Origin: Stenocarpella maydis | Lineage: Eukaryota; Ascomycota; Sordariomycetes; Diaporthales; Diaporthaceae | Length of the DNA: 64,000 nt | Assembly: GCA_002270565.1 (NCBI GenBank) | Contig: NQMI01000035.1 | Coordinates: forward strand, 62,001-126,000 | Reading direction: 5' to 3' | In this document: positions 1-10,946 of the stretch, piece after piece | How positions within the stretch are numbered: the stretch's first letter is position 1 | Layout of the letters: each line of letters opens with the position of its first letter | Notes under the pieces: model-generated | Seen by the model: the letters and a program-made list of their open reading frames with translations, nothing else | What the model was told of the DNA's origin: nothing | Databases searched by the model: none | Position numbers and translations under genes: made by a program

Positions 1-1400
1 AGTAGGCTTAATAATTTAGCTTAATATGAAGTTAAAATTTATTAATTAGTTAAAAGGATAATAACTGCCTTATATAGAAATAAATAGTAAGATATACTAG
101 CTCCTAATGTTAATATATTTAATAATTATTACTTATTATTAATTCTTAACTTATATAGATTTAGCCTTTTTATATTAATTAAACTATATAATAATTATAA
201 TTAACGTTATTTAGTTTATTATAAAGTTAGTTTTATTAAAATTATAAAGATTATCTTTTAAGATCCTATAATTGGCTATTATATTATAAAGTAATTGAAA
301 TTAACCGTTAGTAACTTTTAGATCTCTATAATTAGCCTTTTAATAATTATATAATTAATTAAATATAATTTTCAAAGTTCTTTATATCTTAATAAAGTAT
401 TATACTTAATGCTTATTAATTAGCTTATTATTATATAATATTAATAAAAGGTTAGTTATATCTTTTATATTTTTAAATTATATTAAAAGTGTTTAAATAG
501 TTTTATTAATAATATATCTAATAAGTGTTCATGTTTAATTAAGTTAAGTTTATATTTTTAATACATAATTTTTTATAATTATATTCTTATATTATTTTAT
601 ACTATAGTATAATTTGAAGTGTATTAAAAAATTTAGCTATTATAATTATACTTATAGGTTTTATGTTATTTTTTTTAAAAAAGAAATATTTTAAATAGCC
701 GAAATAACTAAAAGTATCTTATTTCCTTAAGATATAGAATATATATTATTCTTATAGAATTCTAATATACTAAATATTTAAATATGTAAAGAAATATAAG
801 AATAATATAAAAAGTAAAGATATGACTAGTATGAAAAAGAGCTATTTTATATAAACCTTAATAATTTATCGTCTAATTATACCTAGTCTAATTACTTTAA
901 ATTTATAATATTAATCAAAAATAAGTAATTAAGTATAGTTAGTACTAATTAGTACTAATCTTTATTATATATCTGGCCCTAGGTAGGTGCTAGGATAGCC
1001 TAAAGTTGATAAATTTACTGAACTAGCTACTTCCTAGTCCTAGCTACTTTCTGGTACCCTATCTTATTTATTAATAAATTATATTATTTTAAATAAAAGA
1101 TTATAATACTTAATCTTTTGGAAAAAAAAATTAATATTTTAAAATTTTATAAGCTTAATATTTACTATATTATAATAATAAGTACAACTAAGTTATAAAA
1201 TATATGAATTTTCTTTAAGAGTTACTTAATTTAAAATAATATCATTAATAAAGGTAGTAGTAACTAATGGGCTATTTATAAGTAGTAAGGGCTATTAAGT
1301 GCCTTATTAATAAGGGCCTTATAATCTAGCAACTATATAGGCACTAGGCCATAATAGATAACGGCTGATTTAAGACTCAGCCGGGAGTGGTTCTCAGGTG
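1..1400. repeat. AT-rich, RIP-like block without genes
   Basis: Very AT-rich sequence with no open frame of note; TpA is abundant as expected after repeat-induced point mutation. About 905-1066 is a less degraded patch (CCCTAGGTAGGTGCTAGG, then a GGTACCCTA end) that recurs near 46.3 kb and 46.9 kb and in reverse near 20.7 kb. GC content rises abruptly at about 1360-1400, the border with the GH5 gene neighbourhood. Confidence 0.7.
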
Positions 1401-1677
1401 ACTTCCGTTTGAACATTGGGGAAGGAAAATCCACCCGGTGAAAGAGCTTTATGTTCTGTGAATTGTACCCACTCTCCTCCTCTTTCCCCAATCATGTCCG
1501 CCCCAAAACGGCCGCTGCTGCATGGTGACCACAATTTTCTCCATACGGAACTGGCTAATAAAGATAACAGTGCCTTCCCCGCTAAATACGTAGCTACCTA
1601 GGTCGGTACCCTTGTGTCCAAGCACCCCTTCGAAAACGTATCCACCGAGCCTTTGTCTTAGCTCGGCGAGGTTTATT

Positions 1678-4147
1678 TCACATCACCACGCAGCCGTTGC
1701 CGAGCCAGTTGTTGACCATGTCATAATAACCGGGCTCCTCGCCAGGTGCAGCATCCTTGCCATCACCTGTATTATACCTCCGTACCTGGCCCACGATCTT
1801 AAGGTCCTGCTCGCCCTTGCCGTGCCACCACCGAAGTCGTTGTATGCCATCGTCACCCTGGCCAATCTCCCACTTTCCTCCTGACACTTCAACCATGGAG
1901 CCCTCCCGCGGGAAGTGGGAGTCCGGCAGGAATATCACCGTCGGCGCTTCCTGGCCCGGCTCGGTCGCGGTGCGTAGTCTCAAGACGAAAGTGCAGCTCC
2001 TCAAATCGAAGGTGTAGTGCTGGATGTCCCCGCTCACCGCTACCGGGGCCGGCCGGACGTATGCTTCGGCGGCGCGGTATCCAGGAGTGGCCTTGAGCGA
2101 AGGTTCAGTAGTATCCATGAGCCGGGGGGTCCTGTCATTGTTGGTAGAGTTTCTCGACGTAGGGGACGCTGAAGGAGCATCATTGGTTAGGGTTTTCCTA
2201 AGATTGTTTGGCGTAACCGCCACGTCTTCAGACAGCCGACGCGCCGAAGACGCTGGAGACTCGGCCTTGGGAGGTGGCAGAGCTGATGTGGCAAGAGGTT
2301 TGTCGTCGAGGGAGTAGATTGAAAGGTCCTCTCCGTTCCACTGGTCGCCCCATTGGTGGACATTCTAGGTCGAGGTCAGCTTCCGGTTTTTTTCCCCTCC
2401 CCCTTTTTTTTATAGCTTTGGGGGTGCTTCGGGAAAGGTATATACTCACATTAGTGCAGTAGACCCATAGGGAATAGCCTTCCATCCTGCTGCCCTCCAC
2501 GGCAAAATGATTTGCGTCCATTGCTGCACTCTGGCTCGAGTAATCTCCAGTCTCGTAGGCGTACTTGTCATCCATATCATACGGAATGCCAAATTCCGTC
2601 AGAACGCAAGGGTGATTTCCCATGTAGTCCAGTCCTTCTTTCCTCATCGCAGCCAGTTGATCTCTGAAGCAGTTCCGGATGGCAGTCTCACCGATTTTGA
2701 TGCCGAATGCAGGTGTGAGATATCTTCCCCGGAGTATACCGAGCACATCCACATTCCAGGTCCGATTCCACTTCTTGGTCATTAGGGTTATGCCGTCGTA
2801 GTAATGTGGTGCGTAGACCATGTTGGGGTCATCGTCCACGGTCCCCTTGATACTGGGCGGCAGCTCCAGCACTGGAGGCTGGCACAGCATGATGGCCTCG
2901 GGGTGGTGAGTGCGGATCATGTCCCGGTACTTCCTGTAGAAATCCATGAACCAGTTGTTGGTGAAGTAGGGGTAATTTGCCACCACCCCGGTCTTGGGAT
3001 CATTCGCGAAGTAGTCCTTGCGCAGCAGGGTGTCGGAGCTGGGGTCCCAGACCCCATGCTGCGCCCACAGGCACTCTCCCAGCCTCCAGCCCGGGTCCCG
3101 CTTCCAGCCATAGCGCGAATCATCATAGTCGGCAGGCAACCAAGCAACCTCGCCACGCGGGTCGATCAAGGCCCTGCCGACCTTGTACGGCCCCAGGCCA
3201 CCCATATCCCAGGTGTCGACCTCACAGGCGCGGCCAGACCCGGTAAGGATGGTCTGCCAGATGGTCGGGCACGTGCCCTTCTTGAGTGACTGCTCTTTGG
3301 GGATGATACTCATATCTTGCAGACCAATCAGGCCCCGGGCCGGCTCATTCATGCTCTCCCACCCGAAGACGACCTCATTGAGGACGTCGCCGGCATCCCT
3401 GAGCCTCTTTGCCAGGTGCTCCAATGCACTGAAGAAATGCCCTTGTAGGTAATCCTGAACATTCACGCCATCCACGACACACTTGGGAGCAAAGTCCCTC
3501 CCGGCGAAGAACAGCGTGAACATGGTGGCGGCAGCAAGGCGGTTGTAGTTGGTCGACCAAATCATCTTGGGAAAACTCTCAGGCTCGGGGTAGGTGTTGT
3601 GGACAATGGCTGCCTCGGTGGCGGCGAAGGACTGTGGGTTCAGGCCGGCGAGGTAGAGCGTCCACATTGGGGCGCCGGAGCCGCCAGAGAAGCGTGACCA
3701 CTTCGCAGGATATGATTAGCTTCTGCACCCAAGGCGGCAGGGCGGGAGTCAAGGGCGGACGCACGACATCCTGGTGGGGGTCCATATACACGAAGAAGCC
3801 ATAGTCCTTGGCTGTCCTCAGCACCTCTATTGTGTGACTTATCCACTCTTCGTCGTATATCCCGGGGCCCCTGGCCTCGATGGCTTCCCATGTGAAGATG
3901 TACCTTATGGTGTTGTACCCGAAACGCCTCAGCCTCGCAAGTGCACGTGTGCGTCCTCCCTTGTGAAAGGCCGCCTGCGAGTCACGTTGTCCCCGTCGAA
4001 GAAGTCGTCGGCGACCTGGGAGGGCTGGTCAAATGGCTCACTGGGGTATTTAGCATCTCCGGCGACATTGATGCCACGGAGGATGACCTGCCGGCCGGCG
4101 GCATCGACAAACTTGCCCTGCTCGATGAGGAGACGCAGCGGGGCCAT
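1678..4147 (-). CDS. GH5 (subfamily 12-like) glucosylceramidase/steryl-beta-glucosidase, with a frameshift in exon 1
   Basis: Family function: hydrolysis of beta-glucosides of ceramide or ergosterol (relatives: yeast Egh1, Cryptococcus EGCrP2). Seen: start ATG at 4147 (MAPLRLLIEQGKFVDAAGRQ), exon 1 4147-3765, intron 3764-3701, exon 2 3700-2450, intron 2449-2365, exon 3 2364-1678, about 773 aa if the frame were continuous. Landmarks in order are [40 protein letters not shown] across intron 1, the acid/base Glu in ESMNEP, the nucleophile Glu in VLTEFGIPYD, and HQWGDQWNGEDLSI just after intron 2, typical of this subfamily. The C-terminal 200 residues form the usual beta-sandwich-like tail. Odd: at 3937-3940 one base is missing relative to the partial copy at 17.3 kb, so exon 1 runs into TGA at 3931-3929. 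It is either a pseudogene or a base-calling error. I see no signal peptide, which fits a cytosolic enzyme. Exact substrate is inferred. Confidence 0.88.
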
Positions 4148-4847
4148 GGTGGCAGGACGGGGGCGGACACGGGGGGCGGGGGCGGCGTTGGGCGGCGTAT
4201 ACAAAATGCAGAGACGTTGCTCCTCGTCACCCAAGGACACGCGGTGTCGCGGGCACGCAGCAGCGACACCACCTCGGCTCGATGACGTTGTTTGTTTTGC
4301 TGGAAGCGATGACTGGAACGGGCATATGTGCTTTGTTTGTTTGCCTCGCGCCGTGCGTTTCGAGGGCGAGTCGGTCGGACGGCAGCGTCTCTTTCTTCTT
4401 TTCCTCGACCTCCTTTTGAACTAGAACTCGCTACCATGTCGCCATTTCATTATCTCCCACCACCCGTCTTGTACTTGGTAATCCGCCATCATGCCAAGCA
4501 GCCTGTGTGGATCGGCGCGCTAGTGTAAAAAGGTGGGGTATGCCCGGGCTGGTCCCAAGGCTTATTATGTAACCAAGCAGCCTGACCAAGTACCTAGGTA
4601 CTTTTAGTAGGTGTACTTTCCCAGGGTCACAACCACGGAGCTCGACTCCTCCCTCCTAATACTACTACCTGCTTAAGTATGTAAATCACATTCCTTTGCT
4701 CAACACATAGGGCAAATCTCCACGGGCAGGGATACCACCAGGGACCCGGAACGTGCGCACGGGTCTGTAACTGCAATCCACAGCTAAAGGGCTGGCTCGG
4801 TTTCTCGACTTGAGAATCTTGGGTCTACAGGCTGACATCGTGAGGCC
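4148..4847. other. Divergent intergenic region between the GH5 and cupin genes
   Basis: GC-balanced spacer that must hold the promoters of both divergent genes. It contains CCTAGGTACTT-type motifs around 4590-4610, common in intergenic DNA of these fungi. I see no RNA gene or conserved frame. Confidence 0.5.
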
Positions 4848-5769
4848 ATGGCGTCGTTACTGCCTCTGCTTTACGACTTACTACCTATAATCTTGCCCTC
4901 GGAAGTCAGGGTCTCCCACCAAGCAGACTTGGCGCCCGTCCCTGAGAGGGCTGAGGTGCCTCCCTTCCACGAGACGCGCCGCAACCACTCTCAGGTGCTT
5001 GGCACTTCTGATGGCCCAGCCGCCGAGTCAGATGATGGAAGCTCTGCCGGGCCGATACAACTGCTTGACCGCGAAGAGGATGCGCGTGTTCGCCCCTCGA
5101 CCCAGCCTTGCCGTCCGACCCCAACCCGGCAGGCCAGCGGCCCAAAAGTGTTCCGCCGGGACGCGGTGGTGGGCGTCACGGACAAGATGCGTGCAACAGG
5201 TTCGTCCGCGCCCTTGAGTCTCACTCAGCCTTGTCTCGCGACTGGCCTGTTATCTCTTGTGTGTGTCCTCCCTTGCGGGGCTCTTTCTCCCCGGGCCGGC
5301 CTTTTGCGGGCAGGCTCGTGTTTACGGTTGGGAGTTTGTAACCAGGAGCTTTTGCAATAGTCCTCACAGTAGAGCCGAGATCCGCGACCGCAGTGCACCA
5401 TCATGGTGAGCAAGGTGACTATCGGCTTTCTACTCCCCGTTGTTTCCATATCCGCGGACTGACAAGGCAATCTTAGACACAATAGTATACGTCACTAAAG
5501 GTCATGGCGTTCTGCTCACGAGTCCTGCTCTTGACCCCGTCAGGGCCATCAGGGCAGATATCAAGGGCGAGGCTCCTACTCGTGAAGAAGAGCAGCCTCG
5601 TCGTCACGACCTTTCACCTGGCGATTTCGCCTTCATCCCAGCATGGACTGAGCACCAAGTTGTCAATGAGACAGATGAGGGCGACGTCGTCTGGGTGTTG
5701 GTACAGAGCGGAGGTGAGAGAGTGCAGGTCGATTTGACCGGCTGGGGTGGGCAATCTGTCCAGCAATAA
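4848..5769 (+). CDS. Cupin-fold (cupin_2) protein, three exons
   Basis: Small single-domain cupin, a beta-barrel that usually binds a metal through His/Glu; many fungal members have no assigned substrate. Model: exon 1 4848-5199, intron 5200-5360, exon 2 5361-5414, intron 5415-5476, exon 3 5477-5769, giving 232 aa in a continuous frame. Exon 2 carries ATAVHHHGEQ and joins through a split Asp codon to DTIVYVTKGHG in exon 3, the classic first cupin motif (His130-132, Glu134). The second motif lies in LSPGDFAFIPAWTEHQVVNE with His195. Introns show GT..AG ends, and the second has a CTGAC branch site just before 3660-type spacing to its acceptor. The start is the weak point: the first 75 or so residues (MASLLPLLYDL...) do not resemble the family, so translation may begin later or an extra 5' intron may exist. 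Function unknown. Confidence 0.75.
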
Positions 5770-6080
5770 ATCTCAGGTTCGATTCGGCCCACATGACTTG
5801 TTTACGGTGTGATTGTTAGACTTGACAGTCAAGTACTGAGCGTGACGGTCCTTACGACTTATGGCAAAAAGGGGCTCAAACTGTCTGTAAAGAGTTGTTG
5901 ATTCATAGCTATGGCTGCCTAAGGAATAGTATGGAGGGAGCAGCGAAGCAGCGATCTGTGTTGTGCCTGATATACCATCTGACCCCCACTAGTGGAACAC
6001 CCCTACTAGTGGAACGAGGAGCCACATATAAACTGCCCAAACTCACAATGCACATAAAATTCTCAATACTTGGTATTAAG
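5770..6080. other. Downstream spacer of the cupin gene
   Basis: GC-balanced sequence after the cupin stop; AT content rises abruptly near 6080. A 63-codon open frame here has no recognisable features. Confidence 0.4.
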
Positions 6081-6894
6081 AGTTGATTTATATAGTAAAT
6101 TGAAGCTCAAAAGATAGCTAATCTATATATCTAGCTAGCTGCTTAATTTTATATCTAAATCTTATAATAATTAGTACTAGAATATCTTCTTTATCTTTGT
6201 CACCTGGTCCCTTATTATTAAAGCCTTTAAATACTTCTTATTAGCAGGTATGCTTTTTTAGAGCCTAAAATTCTTCTTTAAGGTCTTTAATAAACCCTTC
6301 TTAGCTTAATATTTTATAAATACTTATGAATTTTTTTATTAAGGTTAGGAATGATATAGTATTTCTTTATGCCTCTTTAAGTACTATTATAAGCCTTAAG
6401 CTTAGTATATTTTTACTCTAAGAAGGCTATTCTAGCCTATATTTCCTTAAAGATATTAGTAATATTCCTAGCCTGCTATCTTTATATTAGGCTAGTATTT
6501 TAGGCTAATTTAAATATATAGTTCCTTATAATAAGATTCTCATTATTAGCATGCTTAAGTAAGGCTTTAGCTATATTATTTTTATAAGTTTCTTAATTTA
6601 GCTGGATTTTTAAATAATTTAATACCTTCTAGCAGCTTATAAGCTAATTTCTAATATACCTTTGAGCTAATTAAATAGTTGTTAGCTTTATAGTTACTCT
6701 AGCCTTTACTAAATAATAAAGAAACTTAATTTTGCTTATAAGTACTAAGTTAGTAATAGAGTTAAGTTTAGCTAATTCTTTTTAATAAGTAGCCTTACGG
6801 ATATCAAAATATTTATTATCTATTAGCTATAGCTTATAAGAAGGATATATTAAGAGAAAGGATAAAAACATATTATTAAAAAAGCATTCCTTAA
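6081..6894. repeat. AT-rich, heavily mutated repeat of unknown type
   Basis: AT-rich DNA with TAG/TAA stops scattered in every frame, up to the target duplication of the gypsy element. On the minus strand longer runs of sense codons remain between stops, so it may be a dead transposon ORF, but I could not assign a family. Confidence 0.4.
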
Positions 6895-6899
6895 TAAAT

Positions 6900-7344
6900 T
6901 ATTATAAACTACCAAACATCAACGGCTGACTACCGCAGAAGACAACCCTGCAGGTCGGGAAACGGCTCCCAAAAAGGTCGTCCCGCCTGATCCAATCAGT
7001 AATGCCACCTTATCAGGGTTAGGGTCAAGGACCCACCAGGATCGATGGGATCTATGTTGACTCCATTAAGTAACACCCAGTTGATAGCATTACTATCAAT
7101 CCCATCAAGCCACTAAAGAGTTGGAATATATATACGAACATAGTTATCACTATAGTAAATAGCTTTTATAGAACAGACTCTTCAGTTATCAATCTAAGTA
7201 TTCAATCCCAATATTAAATAACCTTATAGCTAGTAATTATTATTAAGTTAATAATATTGCTTAACAACTACCTAATAATATATTCTAAATATAAACCCTT
7301 AATCTCTTAGGTTTAATATACTTGGAAACCCTCTAATTATTATA
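6900..7344 (+). repeat. 5' LTR of the gypsy element
   Basis: Aligns over its whole 445 bp with 16467-16911. It starts TATTATAAAC where TG would be expected, and ends TATTATA where the 3' copy ends CATTACA, consistent with C-to-T/G-to-A decay of TG..CA ends. A related but unmutated LTR is the solo LTR at 45715-46158 in reverse. Confidence 0.88.
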
Positions 7345-7397
7345 TTTTAATAACTCTTATTTATATATCGCTATACAGACTTTAAGCAATATTACAT

Positions 7398-8540
7398 ATG
7401 GAACCCTTTATAATATCAGACTCTAGAATAACTACCCCTACCTGCAACCTTCTCTATAAGCTAAATAAACTTGCTAATAATGAAACTATAAACCCCCGTA
7501 TCCAGGAACTAGTTAATAAGGTTAGGTAGCTGCACCTCCTTATAAAAGGATAAGCTCAATATAATACAGAAGTAAAACGGCTTTAACAGGAAATTACTAC
7601 CCTCTAAGCAGGAGCCAACATTATTAACACCACAATCCAAATGAAGGAACATATCAAGCTCAACACTTTAGCCCCCTATAATGGAACTACTAAACAACTT
7701 CAAGTATACCTAATGCAGGTTAGGGCCTATTAGCGCTTCCATAGGTTAGATATACAGCCTAGCGGAAAGAGGGTTATACATGCATCCTCTTTCCTTAAAG
7801 AATGAGCCTTAGCTTAGTTTAAACCCTACTTAACCAACTTTATTAATGTAAAATCATTTAAAGCCTGCAAGCTTAAAATGCAGCAGATTTTTAGCAGTTA
7901 TAAAGGCTATAAAGATGCCCTTAGGTCCCTATTTCAGGACCCAAATAAGGAATAATAAGCAGAAAGGGACCTAGTGAATTATAAATAGTATAACTTAGCA
8001 ATTAACTATACTATAGAATTCCAGTGAATCTGCACTAAAATTAACTATACTAACAATATAAAGAAATTCATATTCTATTATAGATTAAAAGATAAAGTAA
8101 AGGATAAACTCAGCAAAATTATAGACTAACCCAATGATTTTCTATACTATATAAAGATAGCTATCTAGATTAATAATAGACTCTATAAATAATACTTAAA
8201 AAAGAAAAGACAAACTTCTAAACAACCCCTATTCCATAAGCATAAACCAAATACAGAAAAAAAATATCAGAAACCAAGTACCTAATAGGAATAATACATA
8301 GGTCCCATGGAGCTGGATGCTGCCTAACGCAAAGACAAGAAAAACATTAAGTGCTATAACTACAACGAGATAGGACACTTTGCTTCAGAGTGCAGGGCTT
8401 CAAAGAAAAATAGGGACTGAAAGTCAGTACCTAAAGGAACCTAATAGGCTAATAAAGCTACCCATTAGGCTAATATAGCTGCTTGCAGCACACAGGGACC
8501 ACTTAGGTCCAAACCATAATAAGCACTTACAAGCAAGTAC
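7398..8540 (+). pseudogene. gypsy gag, RIP-inactivated
   Basis: Reads from ATG 7398 (MEPFIISDSRITTPTCNLL) through a capsid-like region with KMQQIFSSYKGYKDALRSLF near 7880, to a zinc knuckle near 8350-8395 (KCYNYNEIGHFASEC). In the knuckle the second Cys codon has become Tyr (TGC to TAC), a G-to-A change. Numerous in-frame TAG codons stand where Trp or Gln is expected. Gag packages element RNA in virus-like particles; this copy cannot. Confidence 0.8.
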
Positions 8541-10945
8541 TACATCTATAGAACAAATATATATAACCAATATTAAATATATCTAGATTAGGACCCAGAT
8601 AAAGGATGCAACTTTTATAACCTTAATAAAGAAGACCTTCATAATAGTCTACACTTTTTATAATATACTAAATCCCAGTATAAGAAACATCAGAAAAATA
8701 AGGCTTAATAGCAGCTTATCCCGCTAATAAAGAATCCTCAGAAGCCTAAAATAACATATATATCACTTAATTAGATAGCTTACTTCAATAACAGCTATAC
8801 CACTCACTATAGTAATAAGGAAGCCACCAGATAATTTCCTAAGAATACTTTAGGAAAGCAGGGAAGAACCCTAGCAGTAGGAAATAGAGAGGAGCTCCTG
8901 CAGATTAACCCTAGGGTGGAAGGAAAACCTATCCTATAGGCCATACTTGCACTATAAATATAGTGGAAGGAACCATAAGACTACCTAGGACAAGCACCCC
9001 TTCTAGCCCTAAGAACTAATATCACAGCAGTTATAATCGCAGGAAGACCTCTCAAAGAAACTATAAGACAACCTACCCAGGAGTACAGAAGACTAGGAGA
9101 TGCAGGATACAGGTATCCAATGCATAATAAGCACAAAGACATCTCCTAGGTATTATGTATCTATAATAAATATAAGGAATATATAAGGGAGAAAACCAAA
9201 TATAACTAGTTTCCCTAATAATATCTAAGTAAGAACATTAAGCATATATACAAGTATAATAACTTTAAAAACTAGTACCTATATTAGAAATACAACAAGA
9301 TAGGATGCGCCTTAATAAGGCTAGACTCCTGCATACCCTTGGAATGCCTATGAAATCCTAGCGGATGGGTAGATTATAATAAGCCGATCTATAAAGTGCA
9401 TATATTTAATAAGGCTTAAGACTAGCATCTAATAAGATAGCAAGGGCTACTACTCAGAACTTCTACAATAAAGAAACAGGATTATAATATATAATAGCTA
9501 ATTAATAACCTATAAGAATTATAAGAAATTATAAAGTAAAACCTTAAGGGAATTAAGAAGGTCCTAGTAGCAGATAAGTAGTTAAAAAACTAGAGGGGCT
9601 ATCTATAAAACCTCAGGTAGCAACCAACTATACCTAGGTACTTATGTATAAAATAAGCAACTATAGCCACTAATAGTTCAGGTCAAGCTAGGAGTCACAC
9701 ATGCTTAGCACTCATTAATAGTAGAGCATAAGGGAATTTATATCCCTAAAGGTAGTAAACAGGTATTACCTACTATATAGCAAAAAAAAAAAAGGAAAAA
9801 AAAAAAAAAATATAGTAAATAGAACTAAAGTATCTTATAGTAATAGAATTATTAATATAAAAACTAATCCCCTCCTAGTTCAGGTTTATAATCATAGGAA
9901 TTACTATTATTTAATATTACTAAGATAGTAAATTATTAGTTAATCTTAGAAATACTTCAGTTAAGAAAGAATAATCCTTAAATTAATTAAACTATTAGCT
10001 AGATCTTTTGGGATAATGCCGTTCCCTAAAGAAAGGTTACAATTAACGGCAAGGGAAGGAGTTATATTACTAAGGATAGCGAATAGGTAATGCACTTAAA
10101 TGGACCCACGGATACCTCTGGGAGCAGGCAGAAGGCCTAACTCCAGGAAGATAAAGAAGGATTGAGCCACTCAAGCGCCTCATAGAAGAACCGAAGCCAA
10201 TCAGGAGATCGCCACTCCAGCACAATCAGCTAGCACACAATACAGGAAACATAACAATACCTCCTTTACCTAAAGGAAGGAAAGGAAGAAGATAAAACTA
10301 ATAAACTAGCATAAATATTAAAAGACTATTATAAATTCAAGAAAGTATTCCAGGAATAACTTAATACTATATTACCGTAATATATATAATAAGATTATAA
10401 AATACTATTAAAACCTGGAATAATACCCTAATTTAAGCTTATCTATAGACTTAATAAGGAATAACTTAAAGCATTTAAAGAATACCTTAATGAAAACTTT
10501 AAGAAAGGATTTATAAGATCATTATAATTATTAGCAGGATACCCAATCCTCTTTATACTAAAGAAAAATAGTAAGCTATAACTTTATATTAACTACTAAT
10601 AATTGAATAATATTATAATTAAGAACTAAAAAACTAATTTATAGCATTTAACTTAAAGAATGAAAGATAGCATTTAGGATATACTATAGATATTATAAGA
10701 TAACGGTTATACCCTTTAGATTAACTAATATACTTGTATTATTTTAGGAAATAATTAACTAAATCCTAAGTAAATATCTTAATATCTTTATTATTACTTA
10801 TCTAAATAATATCTTTATCTTCTTAGAAGACCTTAATGAATATAAGGGATATATTAAAAAGGTTCTTTAAAAACTTTAGGATATTAATCTCCTAGTAGAA
10901 TTAGAAAAATATAATTAGTATATATAAGAAGTTGACTACCTTAGA
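8541..10945 (+). pseudogene. gypsy pol, left contig copy (protease to part of RT)
   Basis: A retropepsin-like motif is visible near 9705-9780, in which the Asp and Gly codons of the active triad have become Asn and Arg by G-to-A change. RT sequence follows from about 10420. Relative to the right copy it lacks about 90 bp around the PLPLI..L motif (10620-10640). From 8753 onward it repeats what begins again at 10947, and it stops at the N at 10946. It is less mutated than the right copy, so these are two different genomic copies or a mis-join. Confidence 0.72.
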
Positions 10946-10946
10946 T

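Noticed and set aside
2804..3289. 161-codon plus-strand frame inside the GH5 gene
   Set aside because: Antisense shadow of a well-supported exon.
5895..6086. Small gene at the cupin/AT-rich border
   Set aside because: No conserved motif, runs into mutated DNA, no splice signals.
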